Assembly (NCBI GenBank): GCA_022747635.1
Contig: JAKTNV010000235.1
Location: forward strand, 248,001 to 312,000
Reading direction: 5' to 3'
DNA: 64,000 nucleotides
Source: Hetaerina americana
Lineage: Eukaryota; Arthropoda; Insecta; Odonata; Calopterygidae
A model generated the notes under the pieces. The model was not told where the DNA came from, did not search any database, and saw only the letters and a program-made list of their open reading frames with translations. The stretch's first letter is position 1; the number at the start of each line of letters is the position of its first letter. A program made the position numbers and the translations under genes. Positions 10,901-24,400 of the stretch are shown here, piece by piece.

Positions 10901-12149
10901 GGAGGAAAATTATTATGTTTAATAAGTACGTATATTAACGAAACTTTTATTAAAGCTGATGCTTTGAAAGGAAGGGAGGCAACAAAATATTCATTCAATG
11001 AATTTTAATCTTTAAAAACCGCTGAGGTAAAAACTAAACGCCACAATTGAATCACAAAATTTCTCATCCCGGTACTGCGGATGAAAAATTTTGTTTGCAA
11101 GAAATACGTATGAATACGAAAATTTTCTCAATAACTGCCGTTCGGAAGTGAAAAGAGTCACACAAATTTACAATTAAAACTAACAGGCTTTCAAAAAAAC
11201 CCTCGGGGGAACAACGAAACGAATCGCTGGAATCACGAAATTTCTCATCCCGGGACTGCGGCTGGAAAACGTTATGCTTGCAAGAAATACGTATAAATGA
11301 TACCTTTTTCTCAAAAATGACCATTTTGAATGGTAAAGAAAAAACAAATTTTCATTTGATGAATGAAAAGCTTTTATAAAAGCACTTGGAAGAAAAACAC
11401 GAAAATTGATTCGCGGAATTTTTCATCCCGGGACTGCGGAGGAAAATTAATATGTTTAAAAAATAAGTATATTAACGAAACTTTCATAACAGCGACTGCC
11501 TTTAAAGGAAGAGAGGCGACCAAATATTCATTCAATGAATTTTAAGCTTTAAAAAACCGCTGAGGTAAAAACTAAACGGCACAATTGAATCACAAAATTT
11601 CTCATCCCGGTACTGCGGATATAAAATTTTATGTTTTTCAAGAACTAGGTTTAAATACGAAAATTTTCTTAATAACTGCCGTTTGGAAATGAAAAGAGTC
11701 AAACAAATTTACAATTAAAACTAACAGGCTTTCAAAAAAACCTTCGGGGGAACAACTAAAAGAGTCGCTTTAATCACGAAATTTCTCATCCCGGGACTGC
11801 GGCTGGAAAACGTTATTCCTCCAAGAAATACGTATAAATGATACCTTTTTCTCAAAAACGACGGTTTTCAAAGGTAAAGAAAGGAACAAATTTTCTTTTG
11901 ATGTTTAAAGAGCCTTTAAAAAAGCACTTGGAAGAAAAACTTACACGGAAATTGATTCGCGAAATTTCTCATCCCGGGACTGCGGAGGAAAATTATTATG
12001 TATAATAAGTACGTATATTAACGAAACTTTTATAACAGCTAATGCTTTGAAAGGAAGGGAGGCAACAAAATATTCATTCAATGAATTTTAAGCTTTAATA
12101 AACCGCTTAGGTAAAAACTAAACGCAACAATTAAATACCAAAATTTCTC
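7988..12149 (+). repeat. 4162-bp block, copy 2 of 2 in tandem
   Basis: Near-identical direct copy of 3827-7987, starting exactly where copy 1 ends. Identity with copy 1 persists to 12229 and stops at 12230, so the exchange point lies in the shared 80-bp interval 7988-8067. One private change is CCCGAATCTTCGG near 8903, where copy 1 has CTGCGG. Beyond 12229 the array resumes as if a third copy began, at 5541 of the block, which shows that a further exchange has acted at this edge. Confidence 0.92.
9635..9996 (+). repeat. Shortened A-B dimer unit in 4162-bp copy 2
   Basis: Exact positional counterpart of the dimer at 5473-5834, carried along by the 4162-bp duplication. The B-to-A transition at 9996 again lacks the C monomer. 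Confidence 0.9.
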
Positions 12150-15100
12150 ATCCCGGTACTGCGGATGAAAAATTTTGTTTGCAAGAAATACGTATGAATA
12201 CGAAAATTTTCTCAATAACTGCCGTTTGGGAGGGAAAATTTCACACAAATTTACAATTAAAACTAACAGGCTTTCAAAAAAACCCTCGGGGGAACAACTA
12301 AACGAGTCGCTTGAATCACGAAATTTTTTATCCCGGGACTGCGGCTAGAAAACGTTATGCTTGCAAGAAGTACGTATAAATGATACCATTTTCTCAAATA
12401 CGACCGTTTTGAATGCTAAAGAAAGAACAAATTTTCATTTGATGAATGAAAAGCTTTTAGAAAAGCACTTGGAAGAAAAACTTACACGACAAATATTCGC
12501 GAAATTTCTTATCCCGAACTTTCGGAGGAAAATTATTATGTTTAATAAGTACGTATATTAACGAAACTTTCATAACAGCGACTGCTTTGAAAGGAAGAGA
12601 GGTGACCAAATATTCATTCAATAAATTTTAAGCTTTAAAAAACCGCTGAGGTAAAAACTAAACGCCACAATTGAATCACAAAATTTCTCATCCCGGTACT
12701 GCGGATGAAAAATTTTATGTTTCCAAGAAATACGTTTCAATACGAAAATTTTCTCAATAACTTCCGTTTGGAAATGAAAAGAGTCAAACAAATTTACAAT
12801 TAAAACTAACAGGCTTTCAAAAAAAACCCTCGGTGGAACAAATAAACGAGTGGCTTGAATCACGAAATTTCTCATCCCGGGACTGCGGCTGGAAAACGTT
12901 ATTCCTCCAAGAAATACGTATAAATGATACCTTTTTCTCAAAAACGACGGTTTTCAAAGGTAAAGAAAGGAACAAATTTTCTTTTGATGTGTAAAGAGCC
13001 TTTGAAAAAGCACTTGGAAGAAAAACTTACACGAAAATTGATTCCCAAAATTTCTCATCCCGGGACTGCGGAGGAAAATTATTATGTTAAAAAAATAAGA
13101 ATATTAACGAAACTTTTATAACAGCGACTGCCTTTGAAGGAAGAGAGGCGACAAAATATTCATTCAATGAATTTTAAGCTTTAAAAAACCGCTGAGGTTC
13201 AAACTAAACGCAACAATTGAATCACAAAATTTTTCAACCCGGTACTGCGGATGAAAAATTTAATGTTTGCAAGAAATACGTTTGAATGCGGAAATTTTTC
13301 CAATAACTGCCTTTTGAAAATGAAAGGAGTCAAACAAATTTACAATTAAAACTAAAAGGCTTTCAAAAAAACCCTCGGGGGAACAACTAAACGAGTCGCT
13401 TGAATCATAAATTTCTTATCCCGGGACTGCGGCTAGAAAACGTTATGCTTGCAAGAAGTACGTATAAATGATACCATTTTCTCAAATACGACCGTTTTGA
13501 ATGCTAAAGAAAGAACAAATTTTCATTTGATGAATGAAAAGCTTTTAGAAAAGCACTTGGAAGAAAAACATACACGAAAATTTATTTACGAAATTTCTCA
13601 TCCCAAGACTGCGGATGAAAAATTTTATATTTTCAAGAAATACGTATGAATACGAAAATTTTCTCATTAACTGCCGTTTGGAAATAAAAGGAAAAGACAA
13701 ATTTAGAATGAAAACAAAAAGGCTTTCAAAAAAACCCTCTGGGGAACAACTAAACGAGTCGCTTGAATCACGAAATTTCTTATCCCGGGACTGCGGCTGG
13801 AAAACGTTATGCTTGCAAGAAATACGTATAAATGATACCATTTTCTCAAAAACGACCGTTTTGGATGGTAAAGATAGAACAAATTTTCATTGGATGAATG
13901 AAAAGCTTTTAGAAAAATACTTGGAAGAAAAACTTACACGAAAAATGATTCACGAAATTTCTCATCCCGTGACTGCGGAGGAAAATTATTATGTTTAAAA
14001 AGTACTTATATTAACAAAACTTTCATAACAGCGACTGCCTTTAAAGGAAGAGAGGCGACCAAATATTCATTCAATGATTTTTAAGCTTTAAAAAACCGCT
14101 GAGGTACAAACTAAACGCAACAATTGAATCACAAAATTTCTCATCCCGGTACTGCGGATGAAAAATTTTGTTTGCAAGAAATACGTATGAATACGAAAAT
14201 TTTCTCAATAACTGCCGTTCGGAAGTGAAAAGAGTCACACAAATTTACAATTAAAACTAACAGGCTTTCAAAAAAACCCTCGGGGGAACAACGAAACGAA
14301 TCGCTTGAATCACGAAATTTCTCATCCCGGGACTGCGGCTGGAAAACGTTATGCTTGCAAGAAATACGTATAAATGATACCTTTTTCTCAAAAATGACCA
14401 TTTTGAATGGTAAAGAAAAAACAAATTTTCATTTGATGAATGAAAAGCTTTTAAAAAAGCACTTGGAAGAAAAACACGAAAATTGATTCGCGGAATTTTT
14501 CATCCCGGGACTGCGGAGGAAAATTAATATGTTTAAAAAATAAGTATATTAACGAAACTTTCATAACAGCGACTGCCTTTAAAGGAAGAGAGGCGACCAA
14601 ATATTCATTCAATGAATTTTAAGCTTTAAAAAACCGCTGAGGTAAAAACTAAACGACACAATTGAATCACAAAATTTCTCATCCCGGTACTGCGGATATA
14701 AAATTTTATGTTTTTCAAGAAATACGTTTAAATACGAAAATTTTATTAATAACTGCCGTTTGGAAATGAAAAGAGTCAAACAAATTTACAATTAAAACTA
14801 ACAGGCTTTCAAAAAAACCTTCGGGGGAACAACTAAAAGAGTCGCTTTAATCACGAAATTTCTAATCCCGGGACTGCGGCTGGAAAACGTTATGCTTGCA
14901 AGAAATACGTATAAATGATACCATTTTCTCAAAAACGACCGTTTTGGATGGTAAAGAAAGAACAAATTTTCATTGGATGAATGAAAAGCTTTTAGAAAAA
15001 TACTTGGAAGAAAAACTTAAACGAAAAATGATTCACGAAATTTCTCATCCCGGGACTGCGGAGGAAAATTATTATGTTTAAAAAGTACGTATATTAACGA

Positions 15101-15446
15101 AACTTTCATAACAGCGACTGCTTTAAAAGGAAGGGAGGCAACCAAGTATTCATTTATTGAATTTTAAGATTTAAAAAACCGCTGAGGTAAAAACTAAACG
15201 CCACAACTCAATCACAAAATTTCTCATCCCGGTACTGCGGATGAAAAACTTTATGTTTGCAAGAAATACGTTTGAATATGAAAGTTTCTCCAATAACTGC
15301 CGTTTGGAAATGTAAAGAAAAAAACAAATTTACAACTGTAACTAACAGTCTTTATAAAAAACCCTCGGGGGAACAACTAAACGAGTCGCTTGAATCACGA
15401 AATTTCTCATCCCGGGACTGCGGCTGGAAAACTTTATGCTTGCAAA
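12150..15446 (+). repeat. Junction zone between the 4.16-kb and 5.96-kb blocks
   Basis: Bases 12150 to about 12485 repeat the start of the A-B dimer region of the 4.16-kb block (offset 2530 from 9691). About 12490-13250 holds a distinct trimer with TTTCCAAGAAATACGTTTC and GGTGGAACAAATAAACGAG, which returns near 30020, 36180, 54080, 57530 and 61470. The dimer material returns at 13251-14000, offset 3618 from 9633. About 14105-15446 holds trimers related to 15732-17370 (offset about 1627) and 17360-18700 (offset 3249). Nothing other than satellite is visible. Confidence 0.85.
13251..13614 (+). repeat. Shortened A-B dimer unit (C missing)
   Basis: Third occurrence of the hybrid-ended dimer, here with CCCAAGACTGCGGATG at the B-to-A transition. 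The preceding A has the subtype GAATGCGGAAATTTTTCC and its own one-base loss (AATCATAAATTTCTT). That A subtype also precedes the dimers at 30784, 36943 and 54845, which places those copies closer to this one than to 5473. Confidence 0.88.
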
Positions 15447-18400
15447 AAATACGTATAAATGATACCATTTTCTCAAAAGCGACCGTTTTGAATGGTAAAG
15501 AAAGAACAAATTTTCATTTGATGAATGAAAAGCTTTTAAAAAAGCACTTGGAAGAAAAATTTAGACAAGAATTGATTCGCGAAATTTTTCACGCCGGGAC
15601 TGCGGAGGAAAATTATTATGTTTAAAAAATAAGTATATTAACGAAACTTTTATAACAGCGACTGCCTTTAAAGGAAGGGAGGCCACAAAATATTCATTCA
15701 ATGAATTTTAAGCTTTAAAAAACCGCTGAGGTAAAAACTAAACGCCACAATTGAATCACAAAATTTCTTATCCCGGTACTGCGGATGAAAAATTTTGTTT
15801 GCAAGAAATACGTATGAATACGAAAATTTTCTCAATAACTGCCGTTCGGAAGTGAAAAGAGTCACACAAATTTACAATTAAAACTAACAGGCTTTCAAAA
15901 AAACCCTCGGGGGAACAACGAAACGAATCGCTTGAATCACGAAATTTCTCATCCCGGGACTGCGGCTGGAAAACGTTATGCTTGCAAGAAATACGTATAA
16001 ATGATACCTTTTTCTCAAAAATGACCATTTTGAATGGTAAAGAAAAAACAAATTTTCATTTGATGAATGAAAAGCTTTTAAAAAAGCACTTGGAAGAAAA
16101 ACAAAAATTGATTCGCGGAATTTTTCATCCCGGGACTGCGGAGGAAAATTAATATGTTTAAAAAATAAGTATATTAACGAAACTTTCATAACAGCGACTG
16201 CCTTTAAAGGAAGAGAGGCGACCAAATATTCATTCAATGAATTTTAAGCTTTAAAAAACCGCTGAGGTAAAAACTAAACGACACAATTGAATCACATAAT
16301 TTCTCATCCCGGTACTGCGGATATAAAATTTTATGTTTTTCAAGAAATACGTTTAAATACGAAAATTTTCTTAATAACTGCCGTTTGGAAATGAAAAGAG
16401 TCAAACAAATTTACAATTAAAACTAACAGGCTTTCAAAAAAACCTTCGGGGGAACAACTAAAAGAGTCGCTTTAATCACGAAATTTCTAATCCCGGGACT
16501 GCGGCTGGTAAACGTTATGCTTGCAAGAAATACGTATAAATGATACCATTTTCTCAAAAACGACCGTTTTGGATGGTAAAGAAAGAACAAATTTTCATTG
16601 GATGAATGAAAAGCTTTTAGAAAAATACTTGGAAGAAAAACTTACACGAAAAATGATTCACGAAATTTCTCATCCCGGGACCGCGGAGGAAAATTATTAT
16701 GTTTAAAAAGTACTTATATTAACGAAACTTTCATAACAGCGACTGCCTTTAAAGGAAGAGAGGCGACCAAATATTCATTCAATGATTTTTAAGCTTTAAA
16801 AAACCGCTGAGGTACAAACTAAACGCAACAATTGAATCACAAAATTTCTCATCCCGTTACTGCGGATGAAAAATTTTGTTTGCAAGAAATACGTTTAAAT
16901 ACTAAAATTTTCTCAATAACTGCCGTTTGGAAATGAAAAGAGTCAAACAAATTTACAATTAAAACTATCAGGCTTTCAAAACAACCCTCGGGGGAACAAC
17001 TAAACGAGTCGCTTGAATCACGAAATTTCTTATCCCTGGACTGCGGCTGGAAAACTTTATGCTTGCAGGAAATACGTATAAATGATACCATTTTCTCAAA
17101 AACGACCGTTTTGAATGGTAAAGAAAGAACAAATTTTCATTTGATGAATGAAGAGCTTTTAAAAAAGCACTTGGTAGAAAAACTTACACGAATATTCATT
17201 CACAAAATTTCTCATCCCGAATCTGCGGAGGAAAATTATTATGTTTAATAAGTACGTATATTAACGAAACTTTTATTAAAGCTAATGCTTTGAAAGGAAG
17301 GGAGGCAACAAAATATTCATTCAATGAATTTTAATCTTTAAAAAACCGCTGAGGTAAAAACTAAACGCCACAATTGAATCACAAAATTTCTCATCCCGGT
17401 ACTGCGGATGAAAAATTTTGTTTGCAAGAAATACGTATGAATACGAAAATTTTCTCAATAACTGCCGTTCGGAAGTGAAAAGAGTCACACAAATTTACAA
17501 TTAAAACTAACAGGCTTTCAAAAAAACCCTCGGAGAACAACGAAACGAATCGCTTGAATCACGAAATTTCTCATCCCGGGACTGCGGCTGGAAAACGTTA
17601 TGCTTGCAAGAAATACGTATAAATGATACCTTTTTCTCAAAAACGACCATTTTGAATGGTGAAGAAAGAAAAAATTTTCATTTGATGAATGAAAAGCTTT
17701 TAAAAAAGCACTTGGAAGAAAAACACGAAAATTGATTCGCGGAATTTTTCATCCCGGGACTGCGGAGGAAAATTATTATGTTTAAAAAATAAGTATATTA
17801 ACGAAACTTTCATAACAGCGACTGCCTTCAAAGGAAGAGAGGCGACCAAATATTCATTCAATGAATTTTAAGCTTTAAAAAACCGCTGAGGTAAAAACTA
17901 AACGACACAATTGAATCACAAAATTTCTCATCCCGGTACTGCGGATATAAAATTTTATGTTTTTCAAGAAATACGTTTAAATACGAAAATTTTCTTAATA
18001 ACTGCCGTTTGGAAATGAAAAGAGTCAAACAAATTTACATTTAAAACTAACAGGCTTTCAAAAAAACCTTCGGGGGAACAACTAAAAGAGTCGCTTTAAT
18101 CACGAAATTCCTAATCCCGGGACTGCGGCCGGAAAACCTTATGCTTGCAAGAAATACGTATAAATGATACCATTTTCTCAAAAACGACCGTTTTGGATGG
18201 TAAAGAAAGAACAAATTTTCATTGGATGAATGAAAAGCTTTTAGAAAAATACTTGGAAGAAAAACTTAAACGAAAAATGATTCACGAAATTTCTCATCCC
18301 GGGACTGCGGAGGAAAATTATTATGTTTAAAAAGTACGTATATTAACGAAACTTTCATAACAGCGACTGCTTTAAAAGGAAGGGAGGCAACCAAGTATTC

Positions 18401-21400
18401 ATTTAATGAATTTTATGATTTAAAAAACCGCTGAGGTAAAACCTAAACGCCACAACTCAATCACAAAATTTCTAATCCCGGTACTGCGGATGAAAAATTT
18501 TATGTTTTCAAGAAATACGTTTGAATACGAAAGTTTCCCCAATAACTGCCGTTTGGAAATATAAAGAAAAAAACAAATTTACAACTGAAACTAACAGTCT
18601 TTATAAAAAACCCTCGGGGGAACAACTAAACGAGTCGCTTGAATCACGAAATTTCTCATCCCGGGACTGCGGCTGGAAAACTTTATGCTTGCAAAAAATA
18701 CGTATAAATGTTACCATTTTCTCAAAAGCGACCGTTTTGAATGGTAAAGAAAGAACAAATTTTCATTTGATGAATGAAAAGCTTTTAAAAAAGCACTTGG
18801 AAGAAAAATTTTGACAAGAATTGATTCGCGAAATTTTTCACGCCGGGACTGCGGGGGAAAATTATTATGTTTAAAAAATAAGTATATTAACGAAACTTTT
18901 ATAACAGCGACTGCCTTTAAAGGAAGAGAGGCCACAAAATATTCATTCAATGAATTTTAAGCTTTAAAAATCCGCTGAGGTAAAAACTAAACGCCAAAAT
19001 TCAATCACAAAATTTCTCATCCCAGTACTGCGGATGATTAATTTTGTTTGCAAGAAAAACATCTGAATACGAAAATTTGCTCAATAACTGCCGTTGGGAA
19101 ATGAAAACAGTCACACAAATTTACAATTAAAACTTACAGACTTTCAGAAAAACCCTCGGGGGAACAACTAAACGAGTCGCTTGAATCACGAAATTTCTCA
19201 TCCCGGGACTGCGGCTGGAAAACGTTATGCTTGCAAGAAATACGTATAAATGATACAATTTTCTCAAAAACGACCGTTTTGAATGGTAAAGAAAGAACAA
19301 ATTTTCATTTGATGAATGAAAAGCTTTTAAAAAAGCACTTGGAAGAAAAACACGAAAATTGATTCGCGAAATTTTTCATCCCGGGACAGCGGAGGAAAAT
19401 TTTTATGTTTAAAAAATAAGTATATTAACGAAACTTTCATAACAGCGACTGCCTTTAAAGGAAGAGAGGCGACCAAATATTCATTCAATGAATTTTAAGC
19501 TTTAAAAAACCGCTGAGGTAAAAACTAAACGCCACAATTGAATCACAAAATTTCTTATCCCGGTACTGCGGATATAAAATTTTATGTTTTTCAAGAAATA
19601 CGTTTAAATACGAAAATTTTCTTAATAACTGCCGTTTGGAAATGAAAAGAGTCAAACAAATTTACAATTAAAACTAACAGGCTTTCAAAAAAACCTTCGG
19701 GGGAACAACTAAAAGAGTCGCTTTAATCACGAAATTTCTAATCCCGGGACTGCGGCTGGAAAACGTTATGCTTGCAAGATATTCGTAAAAATGATACCAT
19801 TTTCTCAAAAACGACCGTTTTGAAAAGTTTAGAAAGGAACAAATTTTCATTTGATGAATGAAGAGCTTTTAAAAAAGCACTTGGTAGAAAAACTCACACG
19901 ACAATTCATTCGCGTAATTTCTCATCCCGAATCTGCGGAGGAAAATTATTATGTATAAAAAATACGTATATTAACGAAACTTTTATAACAGCGGCTGCTT
20001 TGAAAGGAAAAGAGGCGACCAAATATTCATTCAATGAATTTTAAGCTTAAAAAACCGCTGATGTACTAAACGCCACAATTGAATCACAAAATTTCTCATC
20101 CCGGTACTGCGGATGAAAAATTTTATGTTAGCAAGAAATACGTTTAAATACGAAAATTTTCTTAATAACTGCCGTTTGGAAATGAAAAGAGTCAAACAAA
20201 TTTACAATTAAAACTAACCGGCTTTTAAAAAAAACCCTCGTGGGAACCACCATACGAGTCGCTTGAATCACAAAATTTCTCATCCCGGGACTGCGGCTGG
20301 AAAACTTTATGCTTTTAAGAAATACGTATAAATGATAACATTTTCAAAAAAACGACCGTTTTGAAAGGTAAAGAAAGGAACAAATTTTCATTTGATGAAT
20401 AAAGAGCCTTTAAAAAAGCACTTGGAAGAAAAACTTACACGAAAATTGATTCGAGAAATTTCTCATCCCGGGACTGCGGAGGAAAATTATTATGTATAAT
20501 AAGTTCGTATATTAACGAAACTTTTATAACAGCTAATGCTTTGAAAGGAAGGGAGGCAGCAAAATATTCATTCAATGAATTTTAAGCTTTAAAAAACCGC
20601 TGAGGTAAAAACTAAACGCAACAATTAAATCACAAAATTTCTCATCCCGGTACTGCGGATGAAAAATTTTGTTTGCAAGAAATACGTATGAATACTAAAA
20701 TTTTCTCAATAACTGCCGTTTGGAAGTGAAAAGTGTCACACAAATTTACAATTAAAACTAACAGGCTTTCAAAAAAAACCCTCGGGGGAACAACGAAACG
20801 AGTCGCTTGAATCACGAAATTTCTCATCCCGGGACTGCGGCTGGAAACCTTTATGCTTGCAAGAAATACGTATAAATGATACCATTTTCTCAAAAACGAC
20901 CGTTTTGATTGGTAAAAAAAGAACAAATTTTCATTTGATGAATGAAAAACTTTTAAAAAAGCACTTGGAAGAAAAATTTAGAGAACAATTAATTCGCGAA
21001 ATTTTTCATCCCGGGACTGCGGACGAAAATTATTATGTTTAAAAAATAAGTATATTAACGAAACTTTCATAACAGCGACTGCATTTAAAGGAAGAGAGGC
21101 GACCAAATAATAATTCAATGATTTTTAAACTTTAAAATACCGCTGAGGTAAAAACTAAACGCCACAATTGAATCACAAAATTTCTCATCCCGGTACTGCG
21201 GATGAAAATTTTATGTTTGCAGAGAATACGTTTAAATACGAAATTTTCTTAATAACTGCCGTTTGGAAATGAAAAGAGTCAAACAAATTTTCAATGAAAA
21301 CTAACAGGCTTTTAAAAAAACCTTCGGGGGAACAACTAGAAGAGTCGCTTTAATCACGAAATTTCTAATCACGGGACTGCGGCTGGAAAACGTTATGCTT

Positions 21401-21405
21401 GCAAG
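15447..21405 (+). repeat. 5959-bp block, copy 1 of 2 in tandem
   Basis: Direct tandem block of 33 monomers (11 trimers). Identity with the downstream copy starts at 15447, right after the mismatch 15446 (A) versus 21405 (G). It includes trimers with GATACCTTTTTCTC, with AAATTTTGACAAGAATTG, and with GCTGATGTACTAAACGCC. Copy differences noticed include 18504-18511 (TTTTCAAG versus TTTGCAAG), 19037-19041 (ATTAA versus AAAAA) and 20695-20697 (ACT versus ACG). A partial third copy follows at about 40.1-48.6 kb. Confidence 0.93.
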
Positions 21406-24400
21406 AAATACGTATAAATGATACCATTTTCTCAAAAGCGACCGTTTTGAATGGTAAAGAAAGAACTAATTTTCATTTGATGAATGAAAAGCTTTTAAAA
21501 AAGCACTTGGAAGAAAAATTTAGACAAGAATTGATTCGCGAAATTTTTCACGCCGGGACTGCGGAGGAAAATTATTATGTTTAAAAAATAAGTATATTAA
21601 CGAAACTTTTATAACAGCGACTGCCTTTAAAGGAAGGGAGGCCACAAAATATTCATTCAATGAATTTTAAGCTTTAAAAAACCGCTGAGGTAAAAACTAA
21701 ACGCCACAATTGAATCACAAAATTTCTTATCCCGGTACTGCGGATGAAAAATTTTGTTTGCAAGAAATACGTATGAATACGAAAATTTTCTCAATAACTG
21801 CCGTTCGGAAGTGAAAAGAGTCACACAAATTTACAATTAAAACTAACAGGCTTTCAAAAAAACCCTCGGGGGAACAACGAAACGAATCGCTTGAATCACG
21901 AAATTTCTCATCCCGGGACTGCGGCTGGAAAACGTTATGCTTGCAAGAAATACGTATAAATGATACCTTTTTCTCAAAAATGACCATTTTGAATGGTAAA
22001 GAAAAAACAAATTTTCATTTGATGAATGAAAAGCTTTTAAAAAAGCACTTGGAAGAAAAACAAAAATTGATTCGCGGAATTTTTCATCCCGGGACTGCGG
22101 AGGAAAATTAATATGTTTAAAAAATAAGTATATTAACGAAACTTTCATAACAGCGACTGCCTTTAAAGGAAGAGAGGCGACCAAATATTCATTCAATGAA
22201 TTTTAAGCTTTAAAAAACCGCTGAGGTAAAAACTAAACGACACAATTGAATCACATAATTTCTCATCCCGGTACTGCGGATATAAAATTTTATGTTTTTC
22301 AAGAAATACGTTTAAATACGAAAATTTTCTTAATAACTGCCGTTTGGAAATGAAAAGAGTCAAAAAAATTTACAATTAAAACTAACAGGCTTTCAAAAAA
22401 ACCTTCGGGGGAACAACTAAAAGAGTCGCTTTAATCACGAAATTTCTAATCCCGGGACTGCGGCTGGAAAACGTTATGCTTGCAAGAAATACGTATAAAT
22501 GATACCATTTTCTCAACAACGACCGTTTTGGATGGTAAAGAAAGAACAAATTTTCATTGGATGAATGAAAAGCTTTTAGAAAAATACTTGGAAGAAAAAC
22601 TTACACGAAAAATGATTCACGAAATTTCTCATCCCGGGACTGCGGAGGAAAATTATTATGTTTAAAAAGTACTTATATTAACGAAACTTTCATAACAGCG
22701 ACTGCCTTTAAAGGAAGAGAGGCGACCAAATATTCATTCAATGATTTTTAAGCTTTAAAAAACCGCTGAGGTACAAACTAAACGCAACAATTGAATCACA
22801 AAATTTCTCATCCCGGTACTGCGGATGAAAAATTTTGTTTGCAAGAAATACGTTTAAATACTAAAATTTTCTCAATAACTGCCGTTTGGAAATGAAAAGA
22901 GTCAAACAAATTTACAATTAAAACTATCAGGCTTTCAAAAAAACCCTCGGGGGAACAACTAAACGAGTCGCTTGAATCACGAAATTTCTTATCCCTGGAC
23001 TGCGGCTGGAAAACTTTATGCTTGCAGGAAATACGTATAAATGATACCATTTTCTCAAAAACGACCGTTTTGAATGGTAAAGAAAGAACAAATTTTCATT
23101 TGATGAATGAAGAGCTTTTAAAAAAGCACTTGGTAGAAAAACTTACACGAATATTCATTCACAAAATTTCTCATCCCGAATCTGCGGAGGAAAATTATTA
23201 TGTTTAATAAGTACGTATATTAACGAAACTTTTATTAAAGCTAATGCTTTGAAAGGAAGGGAGGCAACAAAATATTCATTCAATGAATTTTAATCTTTAA
23301 AAAACCGCTGAGGTAAAAACTAAACGCAACAATTAAATCACAAAATTTCTCATCGCGGTACTGCGGATGAAAAATTTTGTTTGCAAGAAATACGTATGAA
23401 TACGAAAATTTTCTCAATAACTGCCGTTCGGAAGTGAAAAGAGTCACACAAATTTACAATTAAAACTAACAGGCTTTCAAAAAAACCCTCGGAGAACAAC
23501 GAAACGAATCGCTTGAATCACGAAATTTCTCATCCCGGGACTGCGGCTGGAAAACGTTATGCTTGCAAGAAATACGTATAAATGATACCTTTTTCTCAAA
23601 AACGACCATTTTGAATGGTGAAGAAAGAAAAAATTTTCATTTGATGAATGAAAAGCTTTTAAAAAAGCACTTGGAAGAAAAACACGAAAATTGATTCGCG
23701 GAATTTTTCATCCCGGGACTGCGGAGGAAAATTATTATGTTTAAAAAATAAGTATATTAACGAAACTTTCATAACAGCGACTGCCTTCAAAGGAAGAGAG
23801 GCGACCAAATATTCATTCAATGAATTTTAAGCTTTAAAAAACCGCTGAGGTAAAAACTAAACGACACAATTGATTCACAAAATTTCTCATCCCGGTACTG
23901 CGGATATAAAATTTTATGTTTTTCAAGAAATACGTTTAAATACGAAAATATTCTTAATAACTGCCGTTTGGAAATGAAAAGAGTCAAACAAATTTACATT
24001 TAAAACTAACAGGCTTTCAAAAAAACCTTCGGGGGAACAACTAAAAGAGTCGCTTTAATCACGAAATTCCTAATCCCGGGACTGCGGCCGGAAAACCTTA
24101 TGCTTGCAAGAAATACGTATAAATGATACCATTTTCTCAAAAACGACCGTTTTGGATGGTAAAGAAAGAACAAATTTTCATTGGATGAATGAAAAGCTTT
24201 TAGAAAAATACTTGGAAGAAAAACTTAAACGAAAAATGATTCACGAAATTTCTCATCCCGGGACTGCGGAGGAAAATTATTATGTTTAAAAAGTACGTAT
24301 ATTAACGAAACTTTCATAACAGCGACTGCTTTAAAAGGAAGGGAGGCAACCAAGTATTCATTTAATGAATTTTAAGATTTAAAAAACCGCTGAGGTAAAA

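Noticed and set aside
15257..15625. Forward open frame of 122 codons running from A through B into C, with a B-to-C core of about 61 codons present dozens of times.
   Set aside because: It starts at TTG, recurs in every trimer as part of the satellite, shifts frame between monomers because lengths of 179-183 bp vary by single bases, and is cut by substitutions shared between copies. No promoter, splice or protein-family signal supports it.
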